The notes beneath the pieces are model-generated. The model did not search any database. It was not told where the DNA came from and saw only the letters and a program-made list of their open reading frames with translations. The position numbers were made by a program, and so were the translations under genes. From contig JAJYYH010000046.1 in assembly GCA_021801255.1 (NCBI GenBank), forward strand, positions 1 to 64,000: a stretch of DNA of 64,000 bases, read 5' to 3'. This document shows positions 52,950 to 63,904 of the stretch, piece by piece; position 1 is the first letter of the stretch, and each line of letters starts with the position of its first letter. Origin of the DNA: Pseudomonadota bacterium. Lineage in GTDB: Bacteria > Pseudomonadota > Alphaproteobacteria > Acetobacterales > Acetobacteraceae.

Positions 52950-53782
52950 TGCCTGTCAGCGTCATGCTGGCGGTGCTCGCCGGGGCGTTTCTGCACGCGG
53001 CGTGGAATGTCTCGGTCAAGGCGGGCAGGGACAAGCATCTGGAGACCGCGCTGCTGCTCGCCGGCGGCGCGCTGATCGCCGTCGTGCTGCTGCCCGTGCT
53101 GCCGCGTCCCGCGATTGCCAGCCTGCCGGAAATCGGCATCTCGGTGGGACTGCATGTCGCCTATTTCACCCTGCTGGCGCGGGCCTATCACGCCGGAGAC
53201 ATGGCGCATCTCTATCCCCTGATGCGCGGCGTGCCGCCGCTCCTGCTCGCCGTCCTCGGCCCGCTTTTCGGCGAAACCTTGCCTCTGGCGCATTGGTGGG
53301 GGATCGGGCTGATCTCGGCCGGCGTGCTCAGCCTCGGCTTGGGCAAGGGCGCCGCGGGGCATGGCCGGGCAAGCCTTATTGCTTTGCTCAACGCCGGGGT
53401 GACCGCTGGCTACACGCTCAATGACGGCATCGGCGCGCGGCTTTCCGGCGCGCCGCTTTCCTATACGCTGGCGATGTTCCTGGCGACGGCGCTGGTGTTC
53501 CTCGGCTGGGCGCTGTTCCGGCGGGGCCGCGCCCTCTTCGCGGTGCCAGCCCGGCGCTGGGGGATCGGCCTGCTTGCCGCCGGCTGCAGCATCGGTTCCT
53601 ACGCCCTCGCGCTCTGGGCGATGACCCGCGCGCCGATCGCCCCCGTCGCGGCGCTGCGCGAAACCGCGATCCTCTTTGGCATGGGGCTGGCGCGCCTGAT
53701 GCTGCGCGAGCGGCTGGGCCCGGCGCGGCAGGCGGCGGCGGCGCTCATTCTTGCCGGCGTGGTGGCGCTGCGGCTGCTGTGA
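52949..53782 (+). CDS. DMT/EamA-family transporter
   Basis: A 277-residue protein of ten helices, with EamA repeats (AFLHAAWNVSVKAGRDK; GVTAGYTLNDGIGARLSG). The ATG overlaps the dsbD stop (TAATG), so the two are coupled. Unlike the other two DMT proteins here it has short loops and no C-terminal tail. Substrate unknown; coupling to DsbD might suggest a thiol metabolite, which is conjecture. Confidence 0.87.
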   Translation: MPVSVMLAVLAGAFLHAAWNVSVKAGRDKHLETALLLAGGALIAVVLLPVLPRPAIASLPEIGISVGLHVAYFTLLARAYHAGDMAHLYPLMRGVPPLLLAVLGPLFGETLPLAHWWGIGLISAGVLSLGLGKGAAGHGRASLIALLNAGVTAGYTLNDGIGARLSGAPLSYTLAMFLATALVFLGWALFRRGRALFAVPARRWGIGLLAAGCSIGSYALALWAMTRAPIAPVAALRETAILFGMGLARLMLRERLGPARQAAAALILAGVVALRLL

Positions 53783-53847
53783 GCCGGCGCGCCTTTGCTC
53801 TCCCGGCGCCGGCGCGCTATGAAAAAGCCCGGGGGCGCGAGAGCACG

Positions 53848-54366
53848 ATGGCAGACGATAGCGAGGCCGGGCGCGGCGAAAGCCTGCTGCCCTATGAGGT
53901 CTGGACCGAGGCGGCGCTGCGCGAGGTGGCGATCCGTGCGCTTGAACATGCCGCGCAACACGGCTTACCCGGCGCGCATCACTTTTATCTCACTTTCCGC
54001 ACCGATCATCCCGGCGTCGAGATGCCGGCGCGGCTGCGGGCGCAATATCCCCAGGACATGACCATCGTTTTGCAACATCAGTTCTGGGATCTCGCGGTCG
54101 ATCGCGATCACGAGCGTTTCGGCGTCGGCCTGAGCTTCTCGGGCATTCCCTCGAAGCTCACCATTCCCTTTGCCGCCCTCACCGCTTTCGCCGATCCGGC
54201 GGCGCATTATGGTTTGCGCTTCCAGCCCGAGGAGACCGCGCAAACGCCCGCGCCCGAGGACGCCACCGAGGCTGCGGCCCCAGCCTCCGAAGCCCCAGCC
54301 TCCGAGGCGCCGGCCGGGATCGTGCGCCTCGATGCTTTCCGCAAGCGCACACCCACCGAGAAATGA
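53848..54366 (+). CDS. sspB: SspB-type ClpXP adaptor (alphaproteobacterial)
   Basis: A 172-residue protein of the alphaproteobacterial SspB family, which tethers ssrA-tagged proteins to ClpXP. The substrate-binding fold is visible in HHFYLTFRTDHPGVEMPARLRAQYP, MTIVLQHQFWDL and FGVGLSFSGIPSKLTIPFAALTAFADPAAHYGLRF. A variable Ala/Pro/Glu linker leads to the C-terminal ClpX-docking peptide (GIVRLDAFRK). ATG 53848 is preferred because it begins the conserved part. Confidence 0.92.
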   Translation: MADDSEAGRGESLLPYEVWTEAALREVAIRALEHAAQHGLPGAHHFYLTFRTDHPGVEMPARLRAQYPQDMTIVLQHQFWDLAVDRDHERFGVGLSFSGIPSKLTIPFAALTAFADPAAHYGLRFQPEETAQTPAPEDATEAAAPASEAPASEAPAGIVRLDAFRKRTPTEK

Positions 54367-54396
54367 TCCCGCCGCCCGCAGATAAGGTATAGAGCG

Positions 54397-56043
54397 ATGA
54401 ACATGCCGGTTGCCCGCCCGACGCAATTTCTCTATAGCCCGATGTTCCCGCTCGCCCCCGAGAATGTGCCGTGGAAGCAACTCGCGATCGCCGGTGTCGC
54501 GACCGAGTCCTGCGCCGAGCGCACCATTCTCCGCATCCCGCCTGCGGTGCTGAGCGAGCTCGCCTTCCAGGCATTCCACGACGTCTCGCATTTGCTCCGC
54601 CCCGGCCATCTCCAGCAATTGCGCGCTATTCTCGATGACCCCGAAGCCTCGTCGAACGATCGCTTCGTGGCGCTGCAATTCCTCAAGAACGCCGCCATCG
54701 CCGGCAACGGCGTGCTGCCGATGTGCCAGGATACCGGGACCGCCATCGTTTTCGGCAAAAAGGGCCAGCGCGTCTGGGTGGACGGCGACGAGGAGGAGGC
54801 GCTCGCTTTTGGTGTCCATCGCACCTATACCGAAACAAATTTACGCTATTCGCAGATGGCGCCGCTTTCGATGTTCGAGGAAGTGAACACCGGCAACAAT
54901 CTGCCCGTGCAGTTTGACCTCCTCGCCGCCCCTGGTGAGGCGCATGCCGAGGAATACCATTTCCAGTTCATCGCCAAGGGCGGTGGCTCGGCGAATAAAA
55001 GCTTTCTCTATCAGGAAAGCCGCGCGGTCCTGACGCCTGAGAAACTGCTCGGCTTCGTCGAGGCAAAAATGAAAACCCTCGGCACCTCGGCCTGCCCACC
55101 CTATCATCTTTCCGTCGTGATCGGCGGCACTAGCGCCGAGATGACGCTGAAAACCGTTAAACTCGCCTCGACACGCTATCTCGACGGGCTTCCCATTTCG
55201 GGCAGCAAGGCGGGCCACGCCTTTCGCGATCTCGAATGGGAGCAGAAAATTCTTGAGCTTTCGCGCCGCATCGGCATCGGCGCGCAGTTCGGCGGCAAAT
55301 ATTTCTGCCACGATGTCCGCGTCATCCGCCTGCCGCGCCACGGCGCTTCGTTGCCCATCGGCATCGGCGTTTCCTGTAGCGCTGATCGCCAGATCCTCGC
55401 CAAAATCACCCGAGCGGGCGTGTTCCTCGAACAGTTAGAGACCGATCCGGCGAAATATCTGCCTGAGGTGACGGATGCGAGCCTCGGCGGCGAGGTGGTG
55501 GCGATCGATCTCAACCAGCCGATGGAGGAGATCCGCCGCACGCTCTCGCGCTACCCCATTAAGACACGGCTCGCGCTCACTGGCACGCTGATCGTCGCGC
55601 GCGATATCGCGCACGCCAAACTCAAGGAACGGCTCGATCGCGGCGAAGGTTTGCCGGACTATTTCAAGAACCACCCGGTCTATTACGCCGGTCCGGCGAA
55701 GACACCTGCCGGCTATGCGACCGGCAGTTTCGGCCCGACTACGGCGGGAAGAATGGACAGTTACGTCGATGAATTCCAGCGAGCCGGCGGTTCGCTGGTC
55801 ATGCTTGCCAAGGGCAACCGCTCGCGCGCCGTGCGCGAGGCGTGCAAGGCCCATGGCGGTTTCTATCTCGGCAGTATCGGCGGGCCGGCCGCGGTGTTGG
55901 CGCAGGAAAACATTCGCAAGATGGAGGTTCTCGAATATCCCGAGCTTGGCATGGAGGCGATCTGGCGCATCGAGGTAGAAAATTTCCCGGCCTTTATCGT
56001 GATCGATGACAAGGGCAACGATTTTTTCGCCGGGCTCGAATGA
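54397..56043 (+). CDS. fumA: Fumarate hydratase, class I (iron-sulfur)
   Basis: A 548-residue [4Fe-4S] fumarase interconverting fumarate and malate. Both halves are present: the alpha part ([29 protein letters not shown] with the first cluster Cys, and a Cys in [18 protein letters not shown]) and the beta part ([44 protein letters not shown]). Length matches the single-chain FumA/FumB form. Its stop overlaps the next ORF (ATGA). Confidence 0.93.
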   Translation: MNMPVARPTQFLYSPMFPLAPENVPWKQLAIAGVATESCAERTILRIPPAVLSELAFQAFHDVSHLLRPGHLQQLRAILDDPEASSNDRFVALQFLKNAAIAGNGVLPMCQDTGTAIVFGKKGQRVWVDGDEEEALAFGVHRTYTETNLRYSQMAPLSMFEEVNTGNNLPVQFDLLAAPGEAHAEEYHFQFIAKGGGSANKSFLYQESRAVLTPEKLLGFVEAKMKTLGTSACPPYHLSVVIGGTSAEMTLKTVKLASTRYLDGLPISGSKAGHAFRDLEWEQKILELSRRIGIGAQFGGKYFCHDVRVIRLPRHGASLPIGIGVSCSADRQILAKITRAGVFLEQLETDPAKYLPEVTDASLGGEVVAIDLNQPMEEIRRTLSRYPIKTRLALTGTLIVARDIAHAKLKERLDRGEGLPDYFKNHPVYYAGPAKTPAGYATGSFGPTTAGRMDSYVDEFQRAGGSLVMLAKGNRSRAVREACKAHGGFYLGSIGGPAAVLAQENIRKMEVLEYPELGMEAIWRIEVENFPAFIVIDDKGNDFFAGLE

Positions 56044-56438
56044 TGCGCTTTACTATCGACCGGCTCGATCATCTGGTTCTTACCTGCCGCGATCTCGATG
56101 CCACGGCGTCATGGTATCAGCGCGTGCTCGGTATGGAGCGGGAAGTGTTCGGCAGGGAGCAGCGCACGGCGCTGAAATTCGGTGGCCAGAAAATTAACCT
56201 CCACCAGCAAGGCCGCGAATTCTCGCCGCGCGCCGCGCACGCCTTGCCGGGCAGCGCCGATCTCTGCTTCATCACGGCACTCAGCATCGCCGATGTCATC
56301 GCCCATCTGCTCGCCTGCGATGTCACGATCGAGGAGGGCCCGGTTGCGCGCACCGGCGCGCTCGGGCCGATGATGTCGGTCTATTGCCGTGATCCTGACG
56401 GCAGCCTGATCGAGATCGCAAGCTATCTACCGGACTGA
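56040..56438 (+). CDS. VOC-family (glyoxalase-like) protein
   Basis: A 132-residue protein of two beta-alpha-beta-beta-beta units. It begins [26 protein letters not shown], with His and a matching Glu (SLIEIASYL) as likely metal ligands, and includes [11 protein letters not shown] and a mid-domain DLCFIT. This resembles virulence/glyoxalase-type dioxygenase-like proteins rather than GloA. The ATG overlaps the fumarase stop. Its own TGA lies within repeat element D. Substrate unknown. Confidence 0.87.
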   Translation: MMRFTIDRLDHLVLTCRDLDATASWYQRVLGMEREVFGREQRTALKFGGQKINLHQQGREFSPRAAHALPGSADLCFITALSIADVIAHLLACDVTIEEGPVARTGALGPMMSVYCRDPDGSLIEIASYLPD

Positions 56439-56491
56439 GGGTTTGGGAAAATATGCCCTCTTGCCGATTCGATTGATTTTCAGGCTCTGAG
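56435..56491 (+). repeat. Stop-to-start palindromic element, copy D (short form)
   Basis: A 57-bp version: left end CTGAGGGTTTGGGAAAATATG with the VOC gene TGA (56436-56438), then GCCCTC, then a right end that shares 22 consecutive bases with copy B and finishes CTCTGAG, whose last G is the first base of the queA GTG start. The central part found in B and C is absent. Confidence 0.85.
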
Positions 56492-57522
56492 TGGACCTCG
56501 CGGCTTTCGATTTTGCCCTGCCCTCCGAGCGGATCGCGCAGCACCCGGTGCGCCCGCGCGATGCGGCGCGGCTGTTGCGGGTTGCGGGTGAGCGCCGCGA
56601 TGATTTTTTCATGCGCGATCTTCCCGGCCTTCTCGGCCCAGGCGATCTCATCGTGGTGAATGACACCCGCGTCATCCCCGCTCAGCTTGAGGCGCGGCGA
56701 GGGATGGCGCGCATCGGCCTCACCCTTGATCGGGAGTTGCCTGATGGCACTTGGCATGCGCTTGCGCGCAATGCGCGGCGCCTGCATCCGGGCGATACGA
56801 TCGTGTGCGCCGGTGGATTGAGCGGGCAGATCCTCGCACGCAACGCCGATGGCGGTGTTCTGCTGCGTTTCGATCGCGCCGGCGAGGCGTTTCTCCGGGC
56901 GCTGCGCGCGGCCGGTGCGCTGGCGCTGCCGCCCTACATTCGCCGGCCCGAGGGGCCGACCGAGGACGATGCGCTTGATTATCAAACGATGTTTGCGCGC
57001 AACGATGGCGCGGTCGCCGCCCCCACGGCGGGGTTGCACTTTACTCCCGCGCTGCTCGCCGCGATCGCCGCGCGCGGCGTGCGCCGTGTCGAGATCACGC
57101 TTCACGTCGGCGCGGGAACTTTTCTGCCGCTGCGCGAGGCCAATCTCGAAACCCACCGCCTGCATCCCGAACGCGGCGAAATTACGCCCCCCGCTGCCGC
57201 GGCGATCAATGCGGCGCGTGCCGCGGGCGGACGGATCGTTGCCATCGGCACGACGACGCTGCGCCTGCTCGAATCCGCGTCCAGCGCCGATGGCCGCATC
57301 GCCCCCTTTGCCGGGGAGACCGAAATTTTTATCCACCCCGGCCATGTTTTCAAAAGTGCTGATCTGCTGTTCACCAATTTTCATCTGCCGCGCTCCTCGC
57401 TCTTCATGCTGGTTTGCGCCTTTGCCGGCCTTGCGCGGATGCGCGCGGCCTATGCGCACGCGATCGCGAAAAAATATCGCTTCTACTCCTACGGTGACGC
57501 CTCGCTGCTGGAGCGTGCATGA
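56491..57522 (+). CDS. queA: S-adenosylmethionine:tRNA ribosyltransferase-isomerase
   Basis: A 343-residue QueA, which transfers the ribosyl part of SAM to 7-aminomethyl-7-deazaguanine in tRNA to give epoxyqueuosine. Family segments are [56 protein letters not shown] and [14 protein letters not shown]. The GTG start is directly abutted by repeat element D, leaving no standard Shine-Dalgarno except the element's own CAGG. It overlaps tgt (ATGA). Confidence 0.94.
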   Translation: MDLAAFDFALPSERIAQHPVRPRDAARLLRVAGERRDDFFMRDLPGLLGPGDLIVVNDTRVIPAQLEARRGMARIGLTLDRELPDGTWHALARNARRLHPGDTIVCAGGLSGQILARNADGGVLLRFDRAGEAFLRALRAAGALALPPYIRRPEGPTEDDALDYQTMFARNDGAVAAPTAGLHFTPALLAAIAARGVRRVEITLHVGAGTFLPLREANLETHRLHPERGEITPPAAAAINAARAAGGRIVAIGTTTLRLLESASSADGRIAPFAGETEIFIHPGHVFKSADLLFTNFHLPRSSLFMLVCAFAGLARMRAAYAHAIAKKYRFYSYGDASLLERA

Positions 57523-58640
57523 AATTTGCCTTCACCCTGGAAAGCCAGGACGGCGCGGCGCGCGCCGGCCGGCTCGCCACCGCCCATGGCGCGATCGAAA
57601 CGCCCTGTTTCATGCCGGTCGGCACGGCGGGAACGGTGAAGGCGATGACGGCGGACGCGGTGCGCGCGACTGGCGCGGAGATCGTTCTCGGCAACACCTA
57701 CCACCTCATGCTCCGCCCTGGCGCCGAGCGTGTCGCCGCACTTGGCGGGCTGCACCGTTTCATGGACTGGCCGGGCCCGATCCTCACGGATTCAGGGGGG
57801 TTTCAGATCATGTCGCTCGCCGGCTTGCGCAAGCTCGACGAAGCGGGCGTGACATTTCGTTCCCATATCGACGGCAGCGCCCATCGCCTCACCCCCGAGC
57901 GCGCCATGATGATCCAGCACCAACTCGATGCGACGATCACCATGGTGCTCGATGAATGCACGCAATTTCCCGCAAGCTATGGGCAGGCGCGCACCTCGCT
58001 CGAACGCTCGATGCGCTGGGCGGCGCGCTCGCGAGGCGCCTTTGTCGCGCGCCCCGGCTATGGCCTGTTCGGTATTGTCCAAGGGGGTGTCTATCCCGAT
58101 CTTCGTGCTGCCGCGGCCGCGGCACTCCAGGAAATCGGCTTTGACGGTTATGCGATCGGCGGGCTGGCGGTGGGGGAGGGGCAGGAGACCATGCTCGCCG
58201 TGCTGGCCGCCACCTTGCCGCTTTTACCGGCGGAAAAACCGCGCTATCTGATGGGCGTGGGCACGCCCGATGACATCATCGGCGCGGTGACGCGGGGTGT
58301 CGATATGTTCGATTGCGTGATCCCGACGCGGGCGGGACGCACCGCGCGTGCCTATACGGCGCGCGGCGTTTTCAATCTGCGCAACGCCCGTTTCGCCGAC
58401 GATGCTGCTCCGCTCGATCCCGGTTGTGCCTGCCCGGCCTGCACGCGCCACTCGCGCGCCTATGTGCATCATCTCTTCCGGGCCGGCGAAATGCTCGGGC
58501 CGATGCTGCTTACCTGGCATAATCTCTGCTATTATCAAAACCTGATGCGCTGCCTGCGCGCGGCGATCGGGGATCGTTCCCTGGCCACGACCAGCGCTGC
58601 CCTGCGCGCGGCCTGGCGCGACGGAGAGAAACCAAGATGA
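57519..58640 (+). CDS. tgt: tRNA-guanine transglycosylase
   Basis: A 373-residue TGT exchanging G34 of GUN-anticodon tRNAs for preQ1. The catalytic region [10 protein letters not shown], the nucleophile-region motif [12 protein letters not shown], and the zinc site CxCxxC..H ([18 protein letters not shown]) are all intact. ATG overlaps the queA stop and its stop overlaps queF. Confidence 0.96.
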   Translation: MKFAFTLESQDGAARAGRLATAHGAIETPCFMPVGTAGTVKAMTADAVRATGAEIVLGNTYHLMLRPGAERVAALGGLHRFMDWPGPILTDSGGFQIMSLAGLRKLDEAGVTFRSHIDGSAHRLTPERAMMIQHQLDATITMVLDECTQFPASYGQARTSLERSMRWAARSRGAFVARPGYGLFGIVQGGVYPDLRAAAAAALQEIGFDGYAIGGLAVGEGQETMLAVLAATLPLLPAEKPRYLMGVGTPDDIIGAVTRGVDMFDCVIPTRAGRTARAYTARGVFNLRNARFADDAAPLDPGCACPACTRHSRAYVHHLFRAGEMLGPMLLTWHNLCYYQNLMRCLRAAIGDRSLATTSAALRAAWRDGEKPR

Positions 58641-59101
58641 GCGAGGACATTTCCGCTCCACTGACCCAGCTTGGCGCGCGCGTCGCCTTGCCGGCGAGCC
58701 CGGCGGAGGCCGTGCTGGAGCGGGTCGCGAACCCGCATCGGGGAAAAACCTATGTCGTGCGCTTTACCTGTCCCGAATTCACCGCACTTTGTCCGATCAC
58801 GGGTCAGCCCGATTTCGCCCATATCGTCATCGATTACTGTCCGGCGGAATGGCTTGTCGAGAGCAAATCGCTGAAACTTTTCCTCGGCTCCTTTCGCAAC
58901 CATGGGGCTTTTCACGAGGATTGCACGCTGGACATTGCCAACCGTCTGAGTGCCGCGATCACCCCGCTCTGGCTCCGCATCGGCGGCTACTGGTATCCGC
59001 GCGGCGGCCTGCCGATCGATGTTTTCTGGCAGAGTGGGACGCCGCCCGAGGGGATTTTTCTGCCCCCCCAGGGCGTCGAGCCCTATCGTGGACGCGGCTG
59101 A
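58637..59101 (+). CDS. queF: NADPH-dependent 7-cyano-7-deazaguanine reductase
   Basis: A 154-residue unimodular (YkvM-type) QueF that reduces preQ0 to preQ1. The catalytic Cys is in [14 protein letters not shown], with the substrate Glu and QueF motif in [23 protein letters not shown]. Coupled to tgt and queG. queC, queD and queE, needed to make preQ0, are not in the window. Confidence 0.95.
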   Translation: MSEDISAPLTQLGARVALPASPAEAVLERVANPHRGKTYVVRFTCPEFTALCPITGQPDFAHIVIDYCPAEWLVESKSLKLFLGSFRNHGAFHEDCTLDIANRLSAAITPLWLRIGGYWYPRGGLPIDVFWQSGTPPEGIFLPPQGVEPYRGRG

Positions 59102-60119
59102 GGCGATCCGCGCCCGCGCGCTCGCGCTTGGCTTCGACGCCGTGGGTTTCGCCGCGGCCGAGCTGTCTCGCGAAACCGCACCCCGCCTTGCGGCGTTTCT
59201 CGCCGCGGGCCACGCGGGCGAGATGGGCTGGCTCGCCGCGCGCAGCGCCGAACGCAGCGATCCCCGCGCGCTCTGGCCCGAGGTGCGGAGCGTGATTGCG
59301 CTCGGGCTTAATTACGCGCCCGCCGAGGACGCCCTGGGAAACCTTGCGCAGGGCGATCGCGGCAATATCTCGGTCTATGCACGCAATCGCGACTATCACG
59401 ATATCCTCAAGGGAAAACTCAAGCATCTCGCGCAGTTCGTGGTCGCGCGGCTGGGCGGCGAGGTAAAAGTGTTCGTCGATACCGCGCCGGTGATGGAAAA
59501 ACCGCTGGCTGCGCGGGCGGGGCTCGGCTGGCAGGGCAAGCATACCAATCTGGTCTCCCGTCGTTTCGGCTCCTGGTTATTTTTGGGCGAGATTTATACC
59601 ACGCTCGCGCTGCCGCCTGATCCCGTGCACGCCGATCATTGTGGAAGCTGCACGCGCTGCCTTGCGGTCTGCCCGACCGATGCCTTTCCCGCGCCCTATC
59701 GGCTCGATGTGCGGCGCTGCATTTCCTATCTCACCATCGAGCATCGCGGCCCGATCCCCGAGGCGCTGCGCGCGGCGCTCGGCAACCGCATCTATGGCTG
59801 CGATGATTGTCTGGCGGTGTGCCCGTGGAACCGCTTCGCGAGCGCCGGGCATGAAGCGAAACTGGCCGCGCGCGACGATCTCGGCGCGCCGGCCCTGGCC
59901 GATCTCGCGGCCCTCGGCGAGGCGGGTTTCCGGCGCCATTTCAGCGGCTCGCCGATCAAGCGCATTGGCTGGAAGCGGTTTCTAAGGAATGTGCTCTATG
60001 CCATCGGCAATTCCGCCGATCCGCGCCTGTTGCCCGTGGCGCGCGGCCATGCCGAGGACCAGGACGACGTGGTGGCGGAGGCGGCGCGCTGGGCGATGGC
60101 AAGGCTCGCCCCGCCATGA
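59088..60119 (+). CDS. queG: Epoxyqueuosine reductase
   Basis: A 343-residue cobalamin and iron-sulfur enzyme catalysing the last queuosine step, reduction of epoxyqueuosine. Two [4Fe-4S] motifs, [16 protein letters not shown] and [11 protein letters not shown], follow an N-terminal domain ([31 protein letters not shown]). The GTG at 59088, inside the queF 3' end, gives the family N terminus [15 protein letters not shown]; no ATG start is available. With queA, tgt and queF it completes the late queuosine pathway. Confidence 0.93.
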   Translation: MDAAEAIRARALALGFDAVGFAAAELSRETAPRLAAFLAAGHAGEMGWLAARSAERSDPRALWPEVRSVIALGLNYAPAEDALGNLAQGDRGNISVYARNRDYHDILKGKLKHLAQFVVARLGGEVKVFVDTAPVMEKPLAARAGLGWQGKHTNLVSRRFGSWLFLGEIYTTLALPPDPVHADHCGSCTRCLAVCPTDAFPAPYRLDVRRCISYLTIEHRGPIPEALRAALGNRIYGCDDCLAVCPWNRFASAGHEAKLAARDDLGAPALADLAALGEAGFRRHFSGSPIKRIGWKRFLRNVLYAIGNSADPRLLPVARGHAEDQDDVVAEAARWAMARLAPP

Positions 60120-60346
60120 CGGGGCTGGTCAAGCGCAGCGTGACGCTCGCCGGGCATCGCACCAGCGTCGCGCTGGAGGCCGAGTTCTGGGCGGCGCTCG
60201 CGAACCTGGCGGCCGCGCGCGGCCTCGCGCTGGCCGCCCTCATCGCCACGATCGACGCGGCGCGCGCACCGGACCAGCCGCTCGCCTCGGCGCTGCGGGT
60301 TTTTGTTGTGCAATCTCTCAAAGGCGGAGAAAAATGGTCGGAGTGA
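60116..60346 (+). CDS. Ribbon-helix-helix domain protein
   Basis: A 76-residue protein of the RHH_4/COG4321 family, small putative DNA-binding proteins of alphaproteobacteria: KRSVTLAGHRTSVALEAEFWAALANLAAARGLALAALIATIDA. The short N-terminal strand and two helices of an RHH fold are apparent. ATG overlaps the queG stop. The last 12 bases are antisense to the 3' end of a tRNA-Pro gene. Confidence 0.85.
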   Translation: MTGLVKRSVTLAGHRTSVALEAEFWAALANLAAARGLALAALIATIDAARAPDQPLASALRVFVVQSLKGGEKWSE

Positions 60347-60411
60347 GAGGATTCGAACCTCCGGCCCCTGCGTCCCGAACACAGTGCTCTACCAGGCTGA
60401 GCTACACTCCG
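60335..60411 (-). tRNA. tRNA-Pro (anticodon CGG)
   Basis: On the minus strand the 77 bases fold as a tRNA: acceptor CGGAGTG/CACTCCG, D-arm GCTC..GAGC, anticodon arm CTGTG-TTCGGGA-CGCAG with anticodon CGG and G37, T-arm GGAGG-TTCGAAT-CCTCT, discriminator A and an encoded CCA. It is convergent with and overlaps the RHH gene by 12 bp. Confidence 0.95.
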
Positions 60412-60477
60412 GCCGTGGCCGCGCATATAACGCCCTAGCCGCGCCGCCGCAAGCCAACGCGTTTCCAGATCAAATGC

Positions 60478-60584
60478 GAGGGCTCCGCCCTCGACCCGCT
60501 GGGGCCAGCGGCCCCAGACCCCCATCATGGGAAGGATTGCAAAGGCTCCGCCTTTCGCTTCGGGTCCAGGGGCAAAGCCCCTGG
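60478..60584. repeat. Double hairpin (BIME-like) repeat
   Basis: Two modules, each with a short and a long perfect hairpin: GAGGGC-TCC-GCCCTC (60478-60492) plus an eight-bp stem (60499-60517), and AAAGGC-TCC-GCCTTT (60541-60555) plus an eight-bp stem (60566-60584). The shared GGC-TCC-GCC core shows the modules are related. They fill the gap between tRNA-Pro and the 3' end of epmA. Confidence 0.75.
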
Positions 60585-60594
60585 CCTGATTTCC

Positions 60595-61587
60595 TCAAAT
60601 CCACTGCACATCGTCGATCTCGCGCGCCCCGCTGGCGATCATTGCGAGACGGTCGAAGCCGAGGGCGACGCCCCCGGCGGGTGGCATGCCGTGGGCGAGG
60701 GCTTGGAGAAAATCCTCGTCGAGCGGCCAGCCGGCGTCGCCCTGGAGGGTTGCGCGGCGGGCGCGGTCGGCCTCGAAGCGGGTGCGCTGCTCGGCCTCGT
60801 CGGTGAGTTCGATGAAGGCGTTGGCGAGTTCGATGCCGCAGACATAAAGCTCGAAGCGCTCGGCGACGCGGGGATCGGCGGGATCGCGCCGGGCGAGGGC
60901 GGCCTGGGCCGCTGGCCAGTGGGTAAGGAAGCCTGGAGAGGCGCGCCCGAGATGCGGCTCGATGCGCCCGAGCATCAGGCGGAAGAAGAGATCCTCCCAG
61001 CTCTCGCCGGCGCGCAAGCAAACCCCGGCGGCAAGCGCGAGGGCTTCGGCATCCCCGGCGCTGGCCAGCACATCGGCGCCGACATGGCGGAAAAACGCCG
61101 CGGCGACGGTGAGGCGTTCGGCGTGGGAAAGATCGGTGGTGACGCCGCGGCAGGTGACGACGGGGGGAAGGGTGGCGCGCAGCAGGGCGTGGGTTTCGGC
61201 GATCAGGTCATCGAGCGTGGCGCCCGGGCGATACCATTCCAGCATCGTGAATTCCGGCGCATGGAGCGCGCTCCCCTCGCCATTGCGCCAGACGCGGGCG
61301 AGCTGGAAAATCGGCCCGGCGCCGGCCACCAGCAGGCGCTTCATGGCGAATTCCGGGCTGGTGTGGAGGAACAGGGCACGGCGCGCGCCGTCGGGGAAAA
61401 TCCGTTCGGTGCGGAAGGGCACGAGATGCACCTCCTCGCCGGGTGCGGCGACGGCGTAGGGGGTTTCGACCTCCTGATAGAAGCGCGCGCTGAAAAAGGC
61501 GCGTACCGCTTGGGCGAGCAAGGCGCGGCGGCGCAAATACGGCAGGCGGGATTTGAGGCTTTCGGGATGCCAGCGCGGCAGGGTCAT
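60595..61587 (-). CDS. epmA: EF-P beta-lysylation ligase EpmA (GenX/PoxA)
   Basis: A 330-residue class II lysyl-tRNA-synthetase paralogue lacking the anticodon-binding domain, which attaches (beta-)lysine to elongation factor P. Motif 2 region is GPIFQLARVWRNGEGSALHAPEFTMLEWYRPG; the closing motif 3 is GGVALGFDRLAMI. Length fits GenX. The partner aminomutase epmB is not in the window. It lies downstream of groEL on the same strand, behind the groEL terminator. Confidence 0.93.
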   Translation of the reverse strand: MTLPRWHPESLKSRLPYLRRRALLAQAVRAFFSARFYQEVETPYAVAAPGEEVHLVPFRTERIFPDGARRALFLHTSPEFAMKRLLVAGAGPIFQLARVWRNGEGSALHAPEFTMLEWYRPGATLDDLIAETHALLRATLPPVVTCRGVTTDLSHAERLTVAAAFFRHVGADVLASAGDAEALALAAGVCLRAGESWEDLFFRLMLGRIEPHLGRASPGFLTHWPAAQAALARRDPADPRVAERFELYVCGIELANAFIELTDEAEQRTRFEADRARRATLQGDAGWPLDEDFLQALAHGMPPAGGVALGFDRLAMIASGAREIDDVQWI

Positions 61588-61600
61588 GGGCGGGGTCCAA

Positions 61601-61629
61601 CAAAAACAGGCGGACCCGAGGGCCCGCCT
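61601..61629 (-). terminator. Rho-independent terminator of groES-groEL
   Basis: Read on the minus strand, a ten-bp stem AGGCGGGCCC/GGGTCCGCCT with one mismatch is followed by GTTTTTG, about 27 bp after the groEL stop and 14 bp before the epmA start. Confidence 0.85.
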
Positions 61630-61655
61630 GCGATTTTGTCCAAAAGCGGCAGGAT

Positions 61656-63299
<1,644 letters not shown>

Positions 63300-63340
63300 C
63301 TATTTCCCTCAATGTTTCGATAGAGAACGTAAACGAAAGG

Positions 63341-63655
63341 CTAGGCGGCCTTTTTCTTGGCCGTGCTACCCTCGATGACGCCCATGACGTCGGATTCCTT
63401 CATGATCAGCAGCTCCTCGCCATCGAGCTTGACCTCGGTGCCCGACCATTTGCCGAACAGAATGATATCGCCGGCCTTGACATCGAGCGGCACCAACTGG
63501 CCTTGCTCGTTGCGCCCACCGGGGCCGACCGCGATGATCTCGCCTTCCATCGGCTTTTCCTTGGCGGTGTCGGGGATGATGATGCCGCCGGCGGTCTTCT
63601 CTTCGGCATTGAGGCGCCGGACGACGACCCGGTCGTGCAGGGGACGGAACTTCAT
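63341..63655 (-). CDS. groES: Co-chaperonin GroES (10 kDa)
   Basis: A 104-residue Gro[17 protein letters not shown] at the start, the mobile loop [18 protein letters not shown], and [36 protein letters not shown] 63655 with AGGAG upstream. It ends in a short Lys/Ala tail (TAKKKAA). Regulated by the CIRCE operator about 60 bp upstream. Confidence 0.98.
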   Translation of the reverse strand: MKFRPLHDRVVVRRLNAEEKTAGGIIIPDTAKEKPMEGEIIAVGPGGRNEQGQLVPLDVKAGDIILFGKWSGTEVKLDGEELLIMKESDVMGVIEGSTAKKKAA

Positions 63656-63714
63656 GCGGATCGCTCCTGGATATGATCTTGAAACTGGTGACCGGCCCGT
63701 TCTGCCCGGGCCTG

Positions 63715-63741
63715 TTAGCACTCCCGCTTGGAGAGTGCCAG
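63715..63741 (-). promoter_or_regulatory. CIRCE operator (HrcA site) of groESL
   Basis: TTAGCACTC, nine-base spacer, GAGTGCCAG; in gene orientation this is CTGGCACTC-N9-GAGTGCTAA, matching the CIRCE inverted repeat bound by the heat-shock repressor HrcA. It sits right at the predicted transcription start. Confidence 0.93.
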
Positions 63742-63742
63742 C

Positions 63743-63771
63743 GATTTAGGCGGTCTGTCGTAGGCTGTCAA
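63743..63771 (-). promoter_or_regulatory. groESL promoter
   Basis: On the minus strand TTGACA (63766-63771), 17 bases, TAAATC (63743-63748). Spacing is ideal and the CIRCE begins two bases after the -10 box, giving steric repression by HrcA. Confidence 0.75.
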
Positions 63772-63778
63772 GCGCTCG

Positions 63779-63805
63779 GCAGCACTTTGTCAAGGTGAGT
63801 GCTAA
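63779..63805. promoter_or_regulatory. Second, degenerate CIRCE-like site
   Basis: GCAGCACTT-N9-GAGTGCTAA: the right arm is perfect and the left arm keeps the AGCACT core. It lies upstream of the groESL -35 box and between the divergent groES and usg genes. Confidence 0.4.
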
Positions 63806-63830
63806 CTTTCTGATTTTATATTGTTTTTTA

Positions 63831-63858
63831 TTGAGTTCGGCGCAGCTTTGGCTAGCAT
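63831..63858 (+). promoter_or_regulatory. Possible promoter of usg
   Basis: TTGAGT (63831-63836), 16-base spacer, TAGCAT (63853-63858), about 46 bp before the usg start. A moderate match only. Confidence 0.3.
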
Positions 63859-63904
63859 CGTGCGAGAGGGAAGGAAACGCGACCGCTCAACCGAGGAGAA
63901 TGCC

